The notes below the pieces were generated by a model. That model saw nothing but the letters and a program-made list of their open reading frames with translations, had not been told where the DNA came from and ran no database searches. A DNA stretch of 36,013 bases, taken from positions 1 to 36,013 of the forward strand of contig USPK01000011.1 in assembly GCA_900556465.1 (NCBI GenBank), given 5' to 3'. Positions within the stretch are counted from its first letter, which is position 1. Every line of letters starts with the position of its first letter. Source of the stretch: an uncultured Prevotella sp. (GTDB taxonomy: Bacteria > Bacteroidota > Bacteroidia > Bacteroidales > Bacteroidaceae). The position numbers and the translations under genes were made by a program. Shown piece after piece: positions 8,037-15,579 of the stretch.

Positions 8037-8909
8037 ATGACACTGCCGAAAACAAACAAGGATACACGCTCCTGCCCGGAGGAAAAAATCTATCGCGAGA
8101 CAGACAAGCTGGCCCTGGTCTGGGAAAGCCGCCGCCTGGACTTCCCCAACGCCACACTCCCGCCGGGTTTCATGATCTACGGTTATTGCACGCAGGGGGC
8201 GGCCACGTTCCGCATGGACGGCAAGTTGCGCGAGCTCCACCCGGGCGATTTGTACATCAACATCGGTAATCAGACGCTCGAGGCGCAGGCACCCGAGGCC
8301 GACTTCCGCGGCGACTTCATCCTCATCTCCTACCAATGCCTGCAGGACGGCATTGCGGGCCTGCACCAGCTCTGGCCCTACCTGCTCTACATCTACGAAC
8401 ACCCCGTGCTCCACCTCGACGAGAACGAACGGCGCCGCATGGAGGACAACTACCGCCTCGTCCGGCAACGCCTGCACGACAGCCGCCACCACTACCGCCA
8501 GGAGGTCATCGACTCGCTCATACGCCTCTACTACTTCGACACGTGCGACATCCTCTCGCGCCGGTGCCCGGAGGAGTGGAACCGCCAGACGCGCGGCTAC
8601 GACCTGTTCGACCGCTTCATCCACCTGGCCGGGAAGCACTTCCGCGAGGAGCGCAACGTCGGCTGGTACAGCCAGCAACTCTGCCTCACGCCGAAATATC
8701 TGTCGGAAGTGGTCAAGTCGGTCAGCGGCAAGACGGCGGGACAATGGATCAATAACTTCGTGTTGATGGAAATCAAGATGCTACTTCGCAACACAGGCCT
8801 ATCGGTCAAGGAAATAGCCAACAAGATGCACTTTCCCAACCAGAGTTTCCTGGGAAAGTATTTCAAGAACGCCACGGGCCAGTCGCCCTCGGCCTACCGC
8901 AGACACTGA
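8037..8909 (+). CDS. AraC-family transcriptional regulator
   Basis: The 290-residue protein has an N-terminal cupin-like sensor half (about 20-110, with GFMIYGYCTQGAATFRMDG and ELHPGDLYIN) and a C-terminal AraC-type double helix-turn-helix (about 190-290). The second HTH reads LSVKEIANKMHFPNQSFLGKYFKNATGQSPSAYRRH, which is diagnostic for the family. The effector is unknown. The layout (cupin, linker, HTH) is that of regulators controlling catabolic or redox genes. It is divergent from the EamA permease with a 424-nt shared upstream region and convergent with feoAB. A long hairpin overlaps its stop codon. Candidate targets are the divergent permease or, less surely, genes with direct-repeat operators such as the flavodoxin at 19289. 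Confidence 0.93.
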   Translation: MTLPKTNKDTRSCPEEKIYRETDKLALVWESRRLDFPNATLPPGFMIYGYCTQGAATFRMDGKLRELHPGDLYINIGNQTLEAQAPEADFRGDFILISYQCLQDGIAGLHQLWPYLLYIYEHPVLHLDENERRRMEDNYRLVRQRLHDSRHHYRQEVIDSLIRLYYFDTCDILSRRCPEEWNRQTRGYDLFDRFIHLAGKHFREERNVGWYSQQLCLTPKYLSEVVKSVSGKTAGQWINNFVLMEIKMLLRNTGLSVKEIANKMHFPNQSFLGKYFKNATGQSPSAYRRH

Positions 8910-8928
8910 AGCGGCAGGCCGAGGGCGA
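8883..8928. terminator. Long hairpin spanning the AraC stop codon, between convergent genes
   Basis: TCGCCCTCGGCCT (8883-8895) pairs perfectly with AGGCCGAGGGCGA (8916-8928), then CCGC pairs with GCGG after one mismatch. This gives 17 of 18 pairs with a 10-nt loop that contains the TGA stop of the AraC gene. The feoAB stop is at 8941, only 13 nt away. There is no T-tract on either side, so it is not a standard intrinsic terminator. It may block or stabilise both convergent transcripts. Confidence 0.6.
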
Positions 8929-8940
8929 CGCGTCCGTAAC

Positions 8941-11214
8941 TTAAAGCCACAGCAGCGCCAGACGGTAGACGATGAAGGCCATGATATAGGCCACGAGCGT
9001 GGTATATACAGCCGTGAACACGGCATAACGCCAACGCCCGCTTTCGCCCTTGATGGCGGCTATCGTGGCCAGGCAGGGGAAATAGAGCAAGGCGAAGACG
9101 AGGTAGCTCAACCCTCCGGCTACGGAGATGCCGGAATCGCGCATGGCCTGCGACAGGCTGGCGTCGGACACCTCGCCGCTCTCGTCCTCGGGGCAGTTAT
9201 AAAGCACGCCGATGGTGCTGACCATGAGCTCCTTCGCGCCGACGCCGGCCAAGATGCCTACGTCCATGCGCCAGTCGTAACCCAGGGGCTCGAGCGCGGG
9301 CGAGATGGCGTGGCCAATCTGTCCGAGGTAGGACTGCTCCTGCTGCTCGGCAGCGGTCAGCGCCTTATCGCTTTGGGGGAAATAGCCTAAGCCCCAAATT
9401 ACGATGCTGGCGACCAGAATGATGCCGCCCATCTTGCGAAGATATTGCCTACCCTTCTCCCACGTGTGGCGTAGCACGCCGCGTCCGGCGGGCATGCGGT
9501 AAGGCGGCATCTCCATGACAAAATGGCTTTCCTCTGTGCGGCGGAACACTTTGTTCATGACAAAAGCCGAGACAAAAGAGACCAGAATGCCGCCCGCATA
9601 GAGTGCGAGCATGACAAAAGCGGCATTTTCGGGGAAGAAGGCGCCCGTGAGCACGGTGAATACCGGCAGACGCGCGGAGCAAGACATGTAGGGCAGCGTC
9701 ATCATCGTGATGAGGCGGCTCTTACGGCTCTCGATGGTCCGGGTAGCCATCACGGCCGGGACGTTACAGCCGAAGCCCATGATCATAGGGATGAACGACT
9801 TGCCGTGCAGGCCGACGCGACGCAACAAGGGGTCGGCCAGAAACGCGGCCCGGGCCAGGTAGCCAGAATCCTCCAGGATGGAAATAAAGAAATAAAGGAT
9901 GAGGATGTTGGGCAAGAACACGATGACACTGCCCACACCGCCCAGAACGCCGCTCACTAACAGGTCGCGCAACCAGCCCTCGGGGATTCGCGCGTTGGCC
10001 TCATCGCTGAGCCAGGCCACGCCGGTCTCCATCCAGTCCATCGGGTAGGCGCCCACCTCGAACGTGACATAAAAGATGAGGCCCATGATGAGGAAAAAGA
10101 GCAAATAGGCCAGGGGCGTCTGGGCCAAGAAGCGGTCCGCCACGGCCGTGATGCGGCCGGCGCGGCCCTCGTGAAGCTCGTAGACGCCGTCGAGCAGGTC
10201 GTGCACGGAGGCGTGCAGGTCGGCGGCCTCGGCATAGGCGGGCACCGGCACTTCGGCCCCGGCCGCCACCTCGCGGGCCTTTTCGACGGCCGCCCGGAGG
10301 GCTTCCTTCACGCCCTCGCCGTTTTTCGCCACGGCCGGGATGAGCTTCATGCCCAAGCGGCGCTCGAGCTCGGCGATGTCCAGACGGCTGTTGCTGTGAC
10401 GGAACTCGTCGTACATGTTCAAGACGCCGACCATCGGGAGCTTCATGCGCTGCAGCTGAAGCGTCAGCAGCAAGTTGCGCTCCAGGTTCGTCACGTCCAG
10501 CACATTAACCACGACGTCCACCTCCCCTTTCGAGAGTTCATTGGCCACGTAGGCCTCTTCCGGACTAAAGGCGCGCAGGGAATAGGTCCCGGGCAGGTCG
10601 ATGACGCGCAAATTCTGCCCTTCAAAGAAAGTATGGCCCTCGACACTCGAAACGGTGACGCCGGCATAGTTTCCGGTCCGCTCGTGACCGCCGGCGGCCT
10701 CGTTATAAAAGGCAGTCTTGCCGCAGTTCGGATTGCCGACCAGGGCAATCGTCAGTTCTTTCTCGTCCGTCGCGTGCCGGGCCTCGGTCGTCTCGCCCGC
10801 CGGCTCCGGTTTCTGACGCCAAGAGAACAGGCGACGCGACTTGTTCGACTTCGTACCGCCACAGCAAGGACAGTTGCCGCAATGGGCCGAATGGCACGTG
10901 TGTGCCCGATGAAAGTCGCCGCCCGCCGTTTCCGTTGCCTCGGGGACCGGCCCCGCGGCCGGAGCCGCAGCGTCCAGCGGCACGTCGGACAGTCGGGGCA
11001 CGGCCTCGATGAGGCGCGCCTCCTTGCGGCGCAGGGCCACCTTCTGCCCCAACATGGAATAGACAATCGGGCTGCCGAACGGCGATGCGTACAAGCGGGT
11101 CACTTCCTGGCCCGGTACGAATCCCATCTCCTCCAAACGTAAATGAAATGAACTGCTCCCTTCAACTGACGAGATAAATACGGTCTCGTTACGCTTAATT
11201 TCTGATAATTTCAT
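8941..11214 (-). CDS. feoB: Ferrous iron transporter, fused FeoA-FeoB
   Basis: This is an inner-membrane Fe(II) importer. Residues 1-72 are a FeoA SH3-like domain. A linker (about 73-150) carries a Cys/His cluster (C107, C112, C115, C117, C118). The FeoB G domain follows, with G1 GNPNCGKT (160-167), switch I TGNYAGVTV, G3 DLPGTYS and G4 NMYDE. The membrane domain contains both gate motifs, GCNVPAVMATRTI and GVGAKELMVSTIGVLY. An ATG 51 nt further upstream (11265) is in frame, but the promoter -7 element lies at 11235-11242, between the two. I therefore chose 11214 (757 residues), where MKLSEIKRNE begins the FeoA domain. Fusion of FeoA to FeoB is common in Bacteroidales. The upstream region holds an inverted repeat that may be the iron operator. 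Confidence 0.95.
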   Translation of the reverse strand: MKLSEIKRNETVFISSVEGSSSFHLRLEEMGFVPGQEVTRLYASPFGSPIVYSMLGQKVALRRKEARLIEAVPRLSDVPLDAAAPAAGPVPEATETAGGDFHRAHTCHSAHCGNCPCCGGTKSNKSRRLFSWRQKPEPAGETTEARHATDEKELTIALVGNPNCGKTAFYNEAAGGHERTGNYAGVTVSSVEGHTFFEGQNLRVIDLPGTYSLRAFSPEEAYVANELSKGEVDVVVNVLDVTNLERNLLLTLQLQRMKLPMVGVLNMYDEFRHSNSRLDIAELERRLGMKLIPAVAKNGEGVKEALRAAVEKAREVAAGAEVPVPAYAEAADLHASVHDLLDGVYELHEGRAGRITAVADRFLAQTPLAYLLFFLIMGLIFYVTFEVGAYPMDWMETGVAWLSDEANARIPEGWLRDLLVSGVLGGVGSVIVFLPNILILYFFISILEDSGYLARAAFLADPLLRRVGLHGKSFIPMIMGFGCNVPAVMATRTIESRKSRLITMMTLPYMSCSARLPVFTVLTGAFFPENAAFVMLALYAGGILVSFVSAFVMNKVFRRTEESHFVMEMPPYRMPAGRGVLRHTWEKGRQYLRKMGGIILVASIVIWGLGYFPQSDKALTAAEQQEQSYLGQIGHAISPALEPLGYDWRMDVGILAGVGAKELMVSTIGVLYNCPEDESGEVSDASLSQAMRDSGISVAGGLSYLVFALLYFPCLATIAAIKGESGRWRYAVFTAVYTTLVAYIMAFIVYRLALLWL

Positions 11215-11234
11215 TGTAGTTAGGTTCCGGAGCG

Positions 11235-11266
11235 CAAAAATACGAAACATTTCCTGGCGGGACAAT
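11235..11266 (-). promoter_or_regulatory. feoAB promoter
   Basis: On the minus strand a TTG-containing -33 region (ATTGTC, 11261-11266) is followed after 20 nt by TATTTTTG (11235-11242), a match to the Bacteroidota -7 element. Transcription should start near 11228, downstream of the in-frame ATG at 11265, which settles the feoAB start at 11214. Confidence 0.65.
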
Positions 11267-11322
11267 CCCTACGTTCAGTGATTTTCTTTTTTATTTCGTT
11301 TCGACTATCACTACATGTAGGG
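11267..11322. promoter_or_regulatory. Inverted repeat upstream of feoAB, candidate operator
   Basis: CCCTACGTTCAGTGA (11267-11281) and TCACTACATGTAGGG (11308-11322) form an imperfect inverted repeat (12 of 15 positions), immediately upstream of the -33 region. The second arm contains the perfect 10-bp palindrome CTACATGTAG. It does not resemble a classical Fur box. A role as the binding site of an iron-responsive regulator is inference from position. Confidence 0.4.
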
Positions 11323-11343
11323 AAATTCCCGCAGAAAACAGAA

Positions 11344-11372
11344 GTCCCCGCCTCGGAATCCGAGACGGGGAC
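11344..11372 (-). terminator. groEL terminator
   Basis: A 29-nt perfect-ended hairpin (stem GTCCCCG...CGGGGAC with an inner CTCGG/CCGAG) lies 54 nt beyond the groEL stop. On the minus strand it is followed by TTCTGTTTTC. It separates groESL from feoAB. Confidence 0.75.
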
Positions 11373-11426
11373 TTTATTTTAATAAGGTCTGGAGCCCAGG
11401 CTCCGACCGGTAGCGCAGCGGGCAGA

Positions 11427-13064
11427 TTACATCATGCCGCCCATGCCGCCCATACCGGCGTTGCCCATAGGCATATCGGCCTTTTCTTCCTTCTTGTCGC
11501 AGATGACGCACTCCGTAGTAAGGAACATGCCGGCTACGCTGGCAGCGTTCTCCAAAGCGACGCGGGCCACCTTGGCCGGGTCTACGACGCCAGCAGCACG
11601 CAGGTCGCAGAACGTTTCGTTCTTGGCGTTGTAACCGAAGTTACCCTCGCCCTCGCGTACCTTGTTGACGATGACGGCACCCTCGACGCCGGCGTTGCGG
11701 CAAATCTGGCGGAGCGGCTCCTCAATGGCGCGGCGCACGATGGCAATACCCGTCGTCTCGTCGTCGTTATCGCCCTTCAGATTCTCCAAGCCCTTCTGAG
11801 CGCGGATGTAAGCGACACCACCGCCGGTCACTATGCCCTCTTCGATGGCCGCACGGGTTGCGCACAGGGCGTCGTCGCAGCGATCCTTCTTCTCCTTCTG
11901 CTCGGCCTCGCTGGCTGCACCGACTTCGAGTACGCATACGCCGCCGCTCAACTTGGCCAGGCGCTCCTGCAGCTTCTCCTTGTCGTAAGAGGAAGTCGTA
12001 TTCTTGATCTCGTTCTTAATCTGGTTGATGCGGTCCTGGATATTCTCCTTGGCACCGGCGCCGTTAACGATGGTGGTGTTCTCCTTAGTGATGGTCACCT
12101 TCTCGGCCGAGCCCAGCATCTCGATGGTAGCCTGCTCGAGCTTCAGACCCTTGTCCTCGCTGATGACTACGCCACCCGTCAGCACGGCGATGTCTTCCAG
12201 CATGGCCTTGCGGCGGTCGCCGAAGCCCGGAGCCTTGACGGCGCAGATCTTCAACTGGGAGCGCAGGCGGTTGACTACCAACGTCGTGAGCGCCTCGCTG
12301 TCTACGTCCTCGGCGATGACGAGGAGCGGACGGCCCGTCTGTACGGCCGGCTCGAGGATGGGGAGGAAGTCCTTCAGGTTCGAGATCTTCTTGTCGTAGA
12401 TGAGGATGTAGGGCTTCTCCATGACGCACTGCATCTTCTCCGTATCGGTTACGAAGTAGGGCGACAGGTAGCCGCGGTCGAACTGCATACCCTCGACGGT
12501 CTTGAGCACCGTGTCGCGGCCCTTGGCATCCTCGATGGTGATGACGCCGTTAACGCTGACCGCACGCATACCGTCGGCGATGAGTTTACCGATTTCGGCG
12601 TCGTTGTTGGCAGAGATGGTAGCGACCTGTTCAATCTTGTCGTAGCTCTCCTCTACCTGCTCGGCCTGCGCCTTAATGCCCTCGACCACCTTGGCCACGG
12701 CCTTGTCGATACCGCGCTTGATGTCGAGCGGATTGGCACCGGCTGCCACGTTCTTCATACCCTCGTGGAGGATAGACTGAGCCAGCACGGTGGCCGTCGT
12801 CGTACCGTCGCCGGCGTCGTCACCGGTCTTGCTGGCCACGCTCTTGAGCAGCTGAGCGCCGGCGTTCAGGAAAGCGTTGTCGAGCTCTATCTCCTTGGCT
12901 ACGGTCACACCGTCCTTCGTGATGCGCGGTGCGCCGAACTTTTTGTCGATAACGACGTTGCGGCCTTTCGGACCGAGCGTCACCTTCACTGCGTTAGCCA
13001 GCGCGTCGGCGCCCTCGCGGAGGAGCTCGCGGGCATCTACATTATATTTAATCTCTTTTGCCAT
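11427..13064 (-). CDS. groL: Chaperonin GroEL (Hsp60)
   Basis: This is the large chaperonin subunit, forming a double heptameric ring that folds proteins with ATP and GroES. The 545-residue length and sequence are canonical: MAKEIKYNVDARELL at the start, the nucleotide-site segments VTLGPKGRNVVIDK and GDGTTTATVLA, and the Gly-Met-rich C-terminal tail MGNAGMGGMGGMM. It follows groES after 36 nt in the usual order and shares its transcript. A strong terminator follows. Codon use looks biased toward preferred codons, as expected for an abundant protein. Confidence 0.99.
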   Translation of the reverse strand: MAKEIKYNVDARELLREGADALANAVKVTLGPKGRNVVIDKKFGAPRITKDGVTVAKEIELDNAFLNAGAQLLKSVASKTGDDAGDGTTTATVLAQSILHEGMKNVAAGANPLDIKRGIDKAVAKVVEGIKAQAEQVEESYDKIEQVATISANNDAEIGKLIADGMRAVSVNGVITIEDAKGRDTVLKTVEGMQFDRGYLSPYFVTDTEKMQCVMEKPYILIYDKKISNLKDFLPILEPAVQTGRPLLVIAEDVDSEALTTLVVNRLRSQLKICAVKAPGFGDRRKAMLEDIAVLTGGVVISEDKGLKLEQATIEMLGSAEKVTITKENTTIVNGAGAKENIQDRINQIKNEIKNTTSSYDKEKLQERLAKLSGGVCVLEVGAASEAEQKEKKDRCDDALCATRAAIEEGIVTGGGVAYIRAQKGLENLKGDNDDETTGIAIVRRAIEEPLRQICRNAGVEGAVIVNKVREGEGNFGYNAKNETFCDLRAAGVVDPAKVARVALENAASVAGMFLTTECVICDKKEEKADMPMGNAGMGGMGGMM

Positions 13065-13100
13065 GATATTTCGAAGTTTAAGTTTGTTGTGTTGATATGA

Positions 13101-13373
13101 TTAAGCCAAGATAGCCAGTACGTCGCCCTGGCGCATGATCAAGAGTTTCTCTCCGTCGACCTCGACTTCCGTGCCGCTGTACTTACCGTAGAGGACACGG
13201 TCGTTCACCTTGAGGACCATCTCTTCATCCTTCGTGCCGTTTCCGACTGCCAGGACAGTTCCCTGAAGTGGCTTCTCCTTTGCGGTGTCAGGAATAATAA
13301 TACCACCGACAGTTTTCTCTTCTGCGGGAGCGGGCTGAATCAGCACGCGGTCTGCTAATGGTTTAATGTTCAT
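13101..13373 (-). CDS. groES: Co-chaperonin GroES (Hsp10)
   Basis: This is the small heptameric lid of the GroEL chamber. It is a 90-residue protein starting MNIKPLADRVLIQPAP, with the mobile loop EEKTVGGIIIPDTAKEKP and VLYGKYSGTEVEVDGEKLLIM near the end. An in-frame ATG lies 102 nt upstream (13475), but the extra 34 residues are not family-like, so 13373 is chosen. It is first in the groES-groEL operon. I found no CIRCE (HrcA) element and no good TAnnTTTG box upstream. Instead the 278-nt divergent region holds several CTGTCA/TGACAG motifs. Confidence 0.98.
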   Translation of the reverse strand: MNIKPLADRVLIQPAPAEEKTVGGIIIPDTAKEKPLQGTVLAVGNGTKDEEMVLKVNDRVLYGKYSGTEVEVDGEKLLIMRQGDVLAILA

Positions 13374-13517
13374 GATGTTTGTATTTTTAAGTGTTATGAT
13401 TGAATTTACCTTCTTTGGCCCCGCCGCCCCCTTCCGGACGACGGTCCACCCTGCAATATGCGAAAAGCGTGCCAAAAGTCGGTTTCGGGCCGGACGAACA
13501 GTTTTGGCAGGTCGTGG

Positions 13518-13567
13518 CTGTCAGATTGTCAGAAGCATGACAGTCGGCAAAAATTCTGTCCCTGTCA
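13518..13567. promoter_or_regulatory. CTGTCA/TGACAG motif cluster upstream of groES
   Basis: CTGTCA at 13518-13523, TTGTCA at 13526-13531, TGACAG at 13538-13543 and CTGTCA at 13562-13567 lie within 50 nt, in both orientations, about 150 nt upstream of groES and 90 nt upstream of the divergent gene. A role in stress control is possible but rests only on position. Confidence 0.3.
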
Positions 13568-13588
13568 CGCAAAAAAAACGCACCAGGG

Positions 13589-13620
13589 TTTGGTCGTTTT
13601 CGTCTTTAAGATTATCTTTG
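13589..13620 (+). promoter_or_regulatory. Promoter of the DUF4488-like gene (TTTG-N20-TATCTTTG)
   Basis: TTTG (13589-13592) and TATCTTTG (13613-13620) are separated by 20 nt, close to the Bacteroidota consensus TTTG-N19-21-TAnnTTTG. The ATG is 31 nt downstream of the -7 element. Confidence 0.75.
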
Positions 13621-13651
13621 CCAATAAGATTCTTTTTAACAATCTATCGCC

Positions 13652-14092
13652 ATGAAACGTTTAGCAATATTCTTGATGATGCTCCTCGGCGGTTTCGCGG
13701 GGACTGCCGTAGCACAAAATGCCGCCCCCTCGTTGGCAGGCATCTGGCAACAGACGGAAAAGGCGCAGAAGGAGAACGGGAAAACGCGCATCGTACACCT
13801 GCCCGTGTGGAAAGTCATGGAGGAGGGAGGGAAATTCTCCACGTTCCTCATACCTAACCGGAAAGGCGCCACTATCATTACGACAGAAGGCACCTACACC
13901 ATAACGTCCGACTCGACCTTTACGGAAAACATTGCCAACTCCATTACCTCGCCCGAGCTCATCGGGAAGGGCAATCCCATGAAGTATCGCTTCATTGCGG
14001 ACGACTATATAGAAGTTCGCTACACGTTGCCCGGCGCCAAGGCAGAAGCCGTCGAGGTGTGGCGCCGCATACAGCTGGAGTGGCCGCGCTAA
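13652..14092 (+). CDS. Small exported DUF4488-like protein
   Basis: The 146-residue protein has a cleavable signal peptide (MKRLAIFLMMLLGGFAGTAVAQ, cleavage after about residue 21) and one compact domain beginning SLAGIWQQTEK. It continues with a pattern of short beta-strand segments (FSTFLIPNRKGATIITTEGTYTI; MKYRFIADDYIEVRYTL) and ends VWRRI. This resembles the lipocalin-like DUF4488 family of Bacteroidales, whose function is unknown. It is monocistronic, with a consensus promoter and a strong terminator. The shared upstream region with groES may mean stress-linked expression (inference). Confidence 0.75.
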   Translation: MKRLAIFLMMLLGGFAGTAVAQNAAPSLAGIWQQTEKAQKENGKTRIVHLPVWKVMEEGGKFSTFLIPNRKGATIITTEGTYTITSDSTFTENIANSITSPELIGKGNPMKYRFIADDYIEVRYTLPGAKAEAVEVWRRIQLEWPR

Positions 14093-14133
14093 GCCCGCGT
14101 GCTCCGGCATCCGGCTTTCTTCCCTGACAGCCC

Positions 14134-14167
14134 ATGCGCTCCCCGCCGCGGGAGCGCATTTATTTTT
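14134..14167 (+). terminator. Terminator of the DUF4488-like gene
   Basis: The 10-bp perfect stem ATGCGCTCCC (14134-14143) / GGGAGCGCAT (14150-14159) has a 6-nt loop and is followed by TTATTTTT, 42 nt past the stop. Confidence 0.88.
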
Positions 14168-14209
14168 CGCCGGACCGAGGCCGTGCGGCCGCGGACAGAC
14201 TTCCGCGCC

Positions 14210-14288
14210 ACGGGCCTTAGCCCCGTAAAAACTCCCCCTATCCCAGTTTTTCCTGGCCTTAGCCCCGTAATTTCTTCCCCTATGCCCG
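14210..14288. repeat. Interspersed composite repeat, copy 2
   Basis: Two CCTTAGCCCCGTAA cores (around 14215 and 14257) are separated by a unit containing ACTCCCCCTATCCCAGTTTTT. A further CCCCTATGCCCGT module follows. It lies between two convergent genes, flanked by the DUF4488 terminator and the gpsA terminator in the 359-nt interval 14093-14451, which otherwise has no gene. Confidence 0.85.
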
Positions 14289-14354
14289 TTGCGGCGGGGC
14301 CGCGGCCAAGGACAACGGCCCGAGGCCGACGCGCCGCGCCCCAGTCGCCGGGAC

Positions 14355-14398
14355 AAAAAAATCCCGGCCCGGACTGCACGAATACAGTCCGGGCCGGG
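14355..14398 (-). terminator. gpsA terminator
   Basis: A 14-bp perfect stem (CCCGGCCCGGACTG at 14363-14376 with its complement at 14385-14398) has an 8-nt loop. On the minus strand it is followed by a run of seven T (14355-14361). It lies 54 nt after the gpsA stop and is among the strongest intrinsic terminators in the window. Confidence 0.92.
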
Positions 14399-14451
14399 GA
14401 TTTTCATATGGGCCGGGGCCACAAGGCCGCCCTCCGTCCGCCGGCGGCCGG

Positions 14452-15447
14452 TCAGCGGAACGAGTCGGTCAGGAGCTTGATTTCGATGGCCGGGGCGATG
14501 CGCTCATAGAGAATATTGTAGACCGCGTCGAGAATAGGCATGTTCACATGGAAATGGCGGTTGATGTCCTTCATGCACTTCGTCGCGTAATATCCCTCTG
14601 CGATCATTTCCATTTCGATTTGCGCCGCCTTCACGGAATAACCGCGACCTATCATCGTGCCGAAGACCCGGTTGCGCGAGAAGTTCGAGTAGGCCGTCAC
14701 CAACAGGTCGCCGAGATAGACGCTGTCGTAGACGTTGCGCTCCACCGGGTAGACGGCCCGCAGGAAGCGGTTCATTTCCTGCACGGCATTAGAGATGAGG
14801 ACGCTCTGAAAGTTGTCGCCATACTTCAGACCATTGCAGATGCCCGTCGCCACGGCGTAGACGTTCTTCAGCACCGAGGCGTACTCAATGCCTATGACGT
14901 CGGTGCTCGTTTTCGTCTTGACGTAGTTGCCGGCAATGAGGTCGGCAAAAGCGCGCGCCTTCTCCTCGTTCACGCACCCGACCGTCAGGTACGTGAGCCG
15001 GCTCAAGGCGACTTCCTCCGCATGGCTCGGGCCACCCAGAACGGCCAGGTTGTCGTCCGGCACGTTGTAGACCAGGCGGAAATACTCCGAGCAAATCAGA
15101 TTCTCGTCGGGGACGATACCCTTAATAGCGGTAACGATAAACTTATCGTGAATCTTGACCTTGAGCTTACGCAAATGGTTCTTCAGATAGGGAGAGGGCG
15201 TCACGAAAATGAGCGTGTCGCAAGCGCGTACGACCTCGTTGATATCAGTCGAGAAGGTGATGCGATTGACGTCGAAGTGCACGCCCGTCAGATAGGACGG
15301 ATTGTGCTCCAGCCGCTTGAAGGCCTCAATGGAATCGGCCCGCCGCATATACCAATAGACATGGTCGACTTTCTCGAGCATGATCTTGGCAATGGCAGTG
15401 GCCCAGCTCCCGCCACCCATAATGGCTATTTTTCCTATTTCCGGCAT
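14452..15447 (-). CDS. gpsA: Glycerol-3-phosphate dehydrogenase [NAD(P)+]
   Basis: This cytosolic enzyme reduces dihydroxyacetone phosphate to sn-glycerol 3-phosphate for phospholipid synthesis. The 331-residue product begins with the Rossmann motif IAIMGGGSWATAIAKIM. It has the family segments LIFVTPSPYLKNHL, FIVTAIKGIVPDENLICSEYF, VLGGPSHAEEVAL, IGIEYASVLKNVYAVATGICNGL (with the catalytic-region Lys) and GDLLVTAYSNFSRNRVFG. It lies 132 nt downstream of lysS on the same strand with no promoter box seen between them, so co-transcription is likely. A strong terminator follows. The pgi gene often found next in this order in Bacteroides is not here. Confidence 0.97.
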   Translation of the reverse strand: MPEIGKIAIMGGGSWATAIAKIMLEKVDHVYWYMRRADSIEAFKRLEHNPSYLTGVHFDVNRITFSTDINEVVRACDTLIFVTPSPYLKNHLRKLKVKIHDKFIVTAIKGIVPDENLICSEYFRLVYNVPDDNLAVLGGPSHAEEVALSRLTYLTVGCVNEEKARAFADLIAGNYVKTKTSTDVIGIEYASVLKNVYAVATGICNGLKYGDNFQSVLISNAVQEMNRFLRAVYPVERNVYDSVYLGDLLVTAYSNFSRNRVFGTMIGRGYSVKAAQIEMEMIAEGYYATKCMKDINRHFHVNMPILDAVYNILYERIAPAIEIKLLTDSFR

Positions 15448-15579
15448 CGGTAATCCGATTTACTATTGTTCCATCCAGCGCGTCTGTCGGGACGATGTGT
15501 CATCGCCGGGGATGGGGACCGGCAACGCTCTGACCGTCACGGAGCCCTGTCGGCCTTCCGCCGCGCGCCGTTCCTCTCT

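Noticed and set aside
11215..11265. 17-residue N-terminal extension of FeoAB
   Set aside because: The promoter -7 element lies within it, so these codons would not be in the mRNA; the FeoA domain starts at the next ATG.
13374..13475. 34-residue N-terminal extension of GroES
   Set aside because: GroES proteins start at MNIKPLADR-like sequences; the extension has no family similarity.
14099..14509. Possible plus-strand gene in the region between the DUF4488-like gene and gpsA
   Set aside because: The frame runs through two terminators and repeat copy 2 into antisense gpsA, and has no promoter or conserved pattern.
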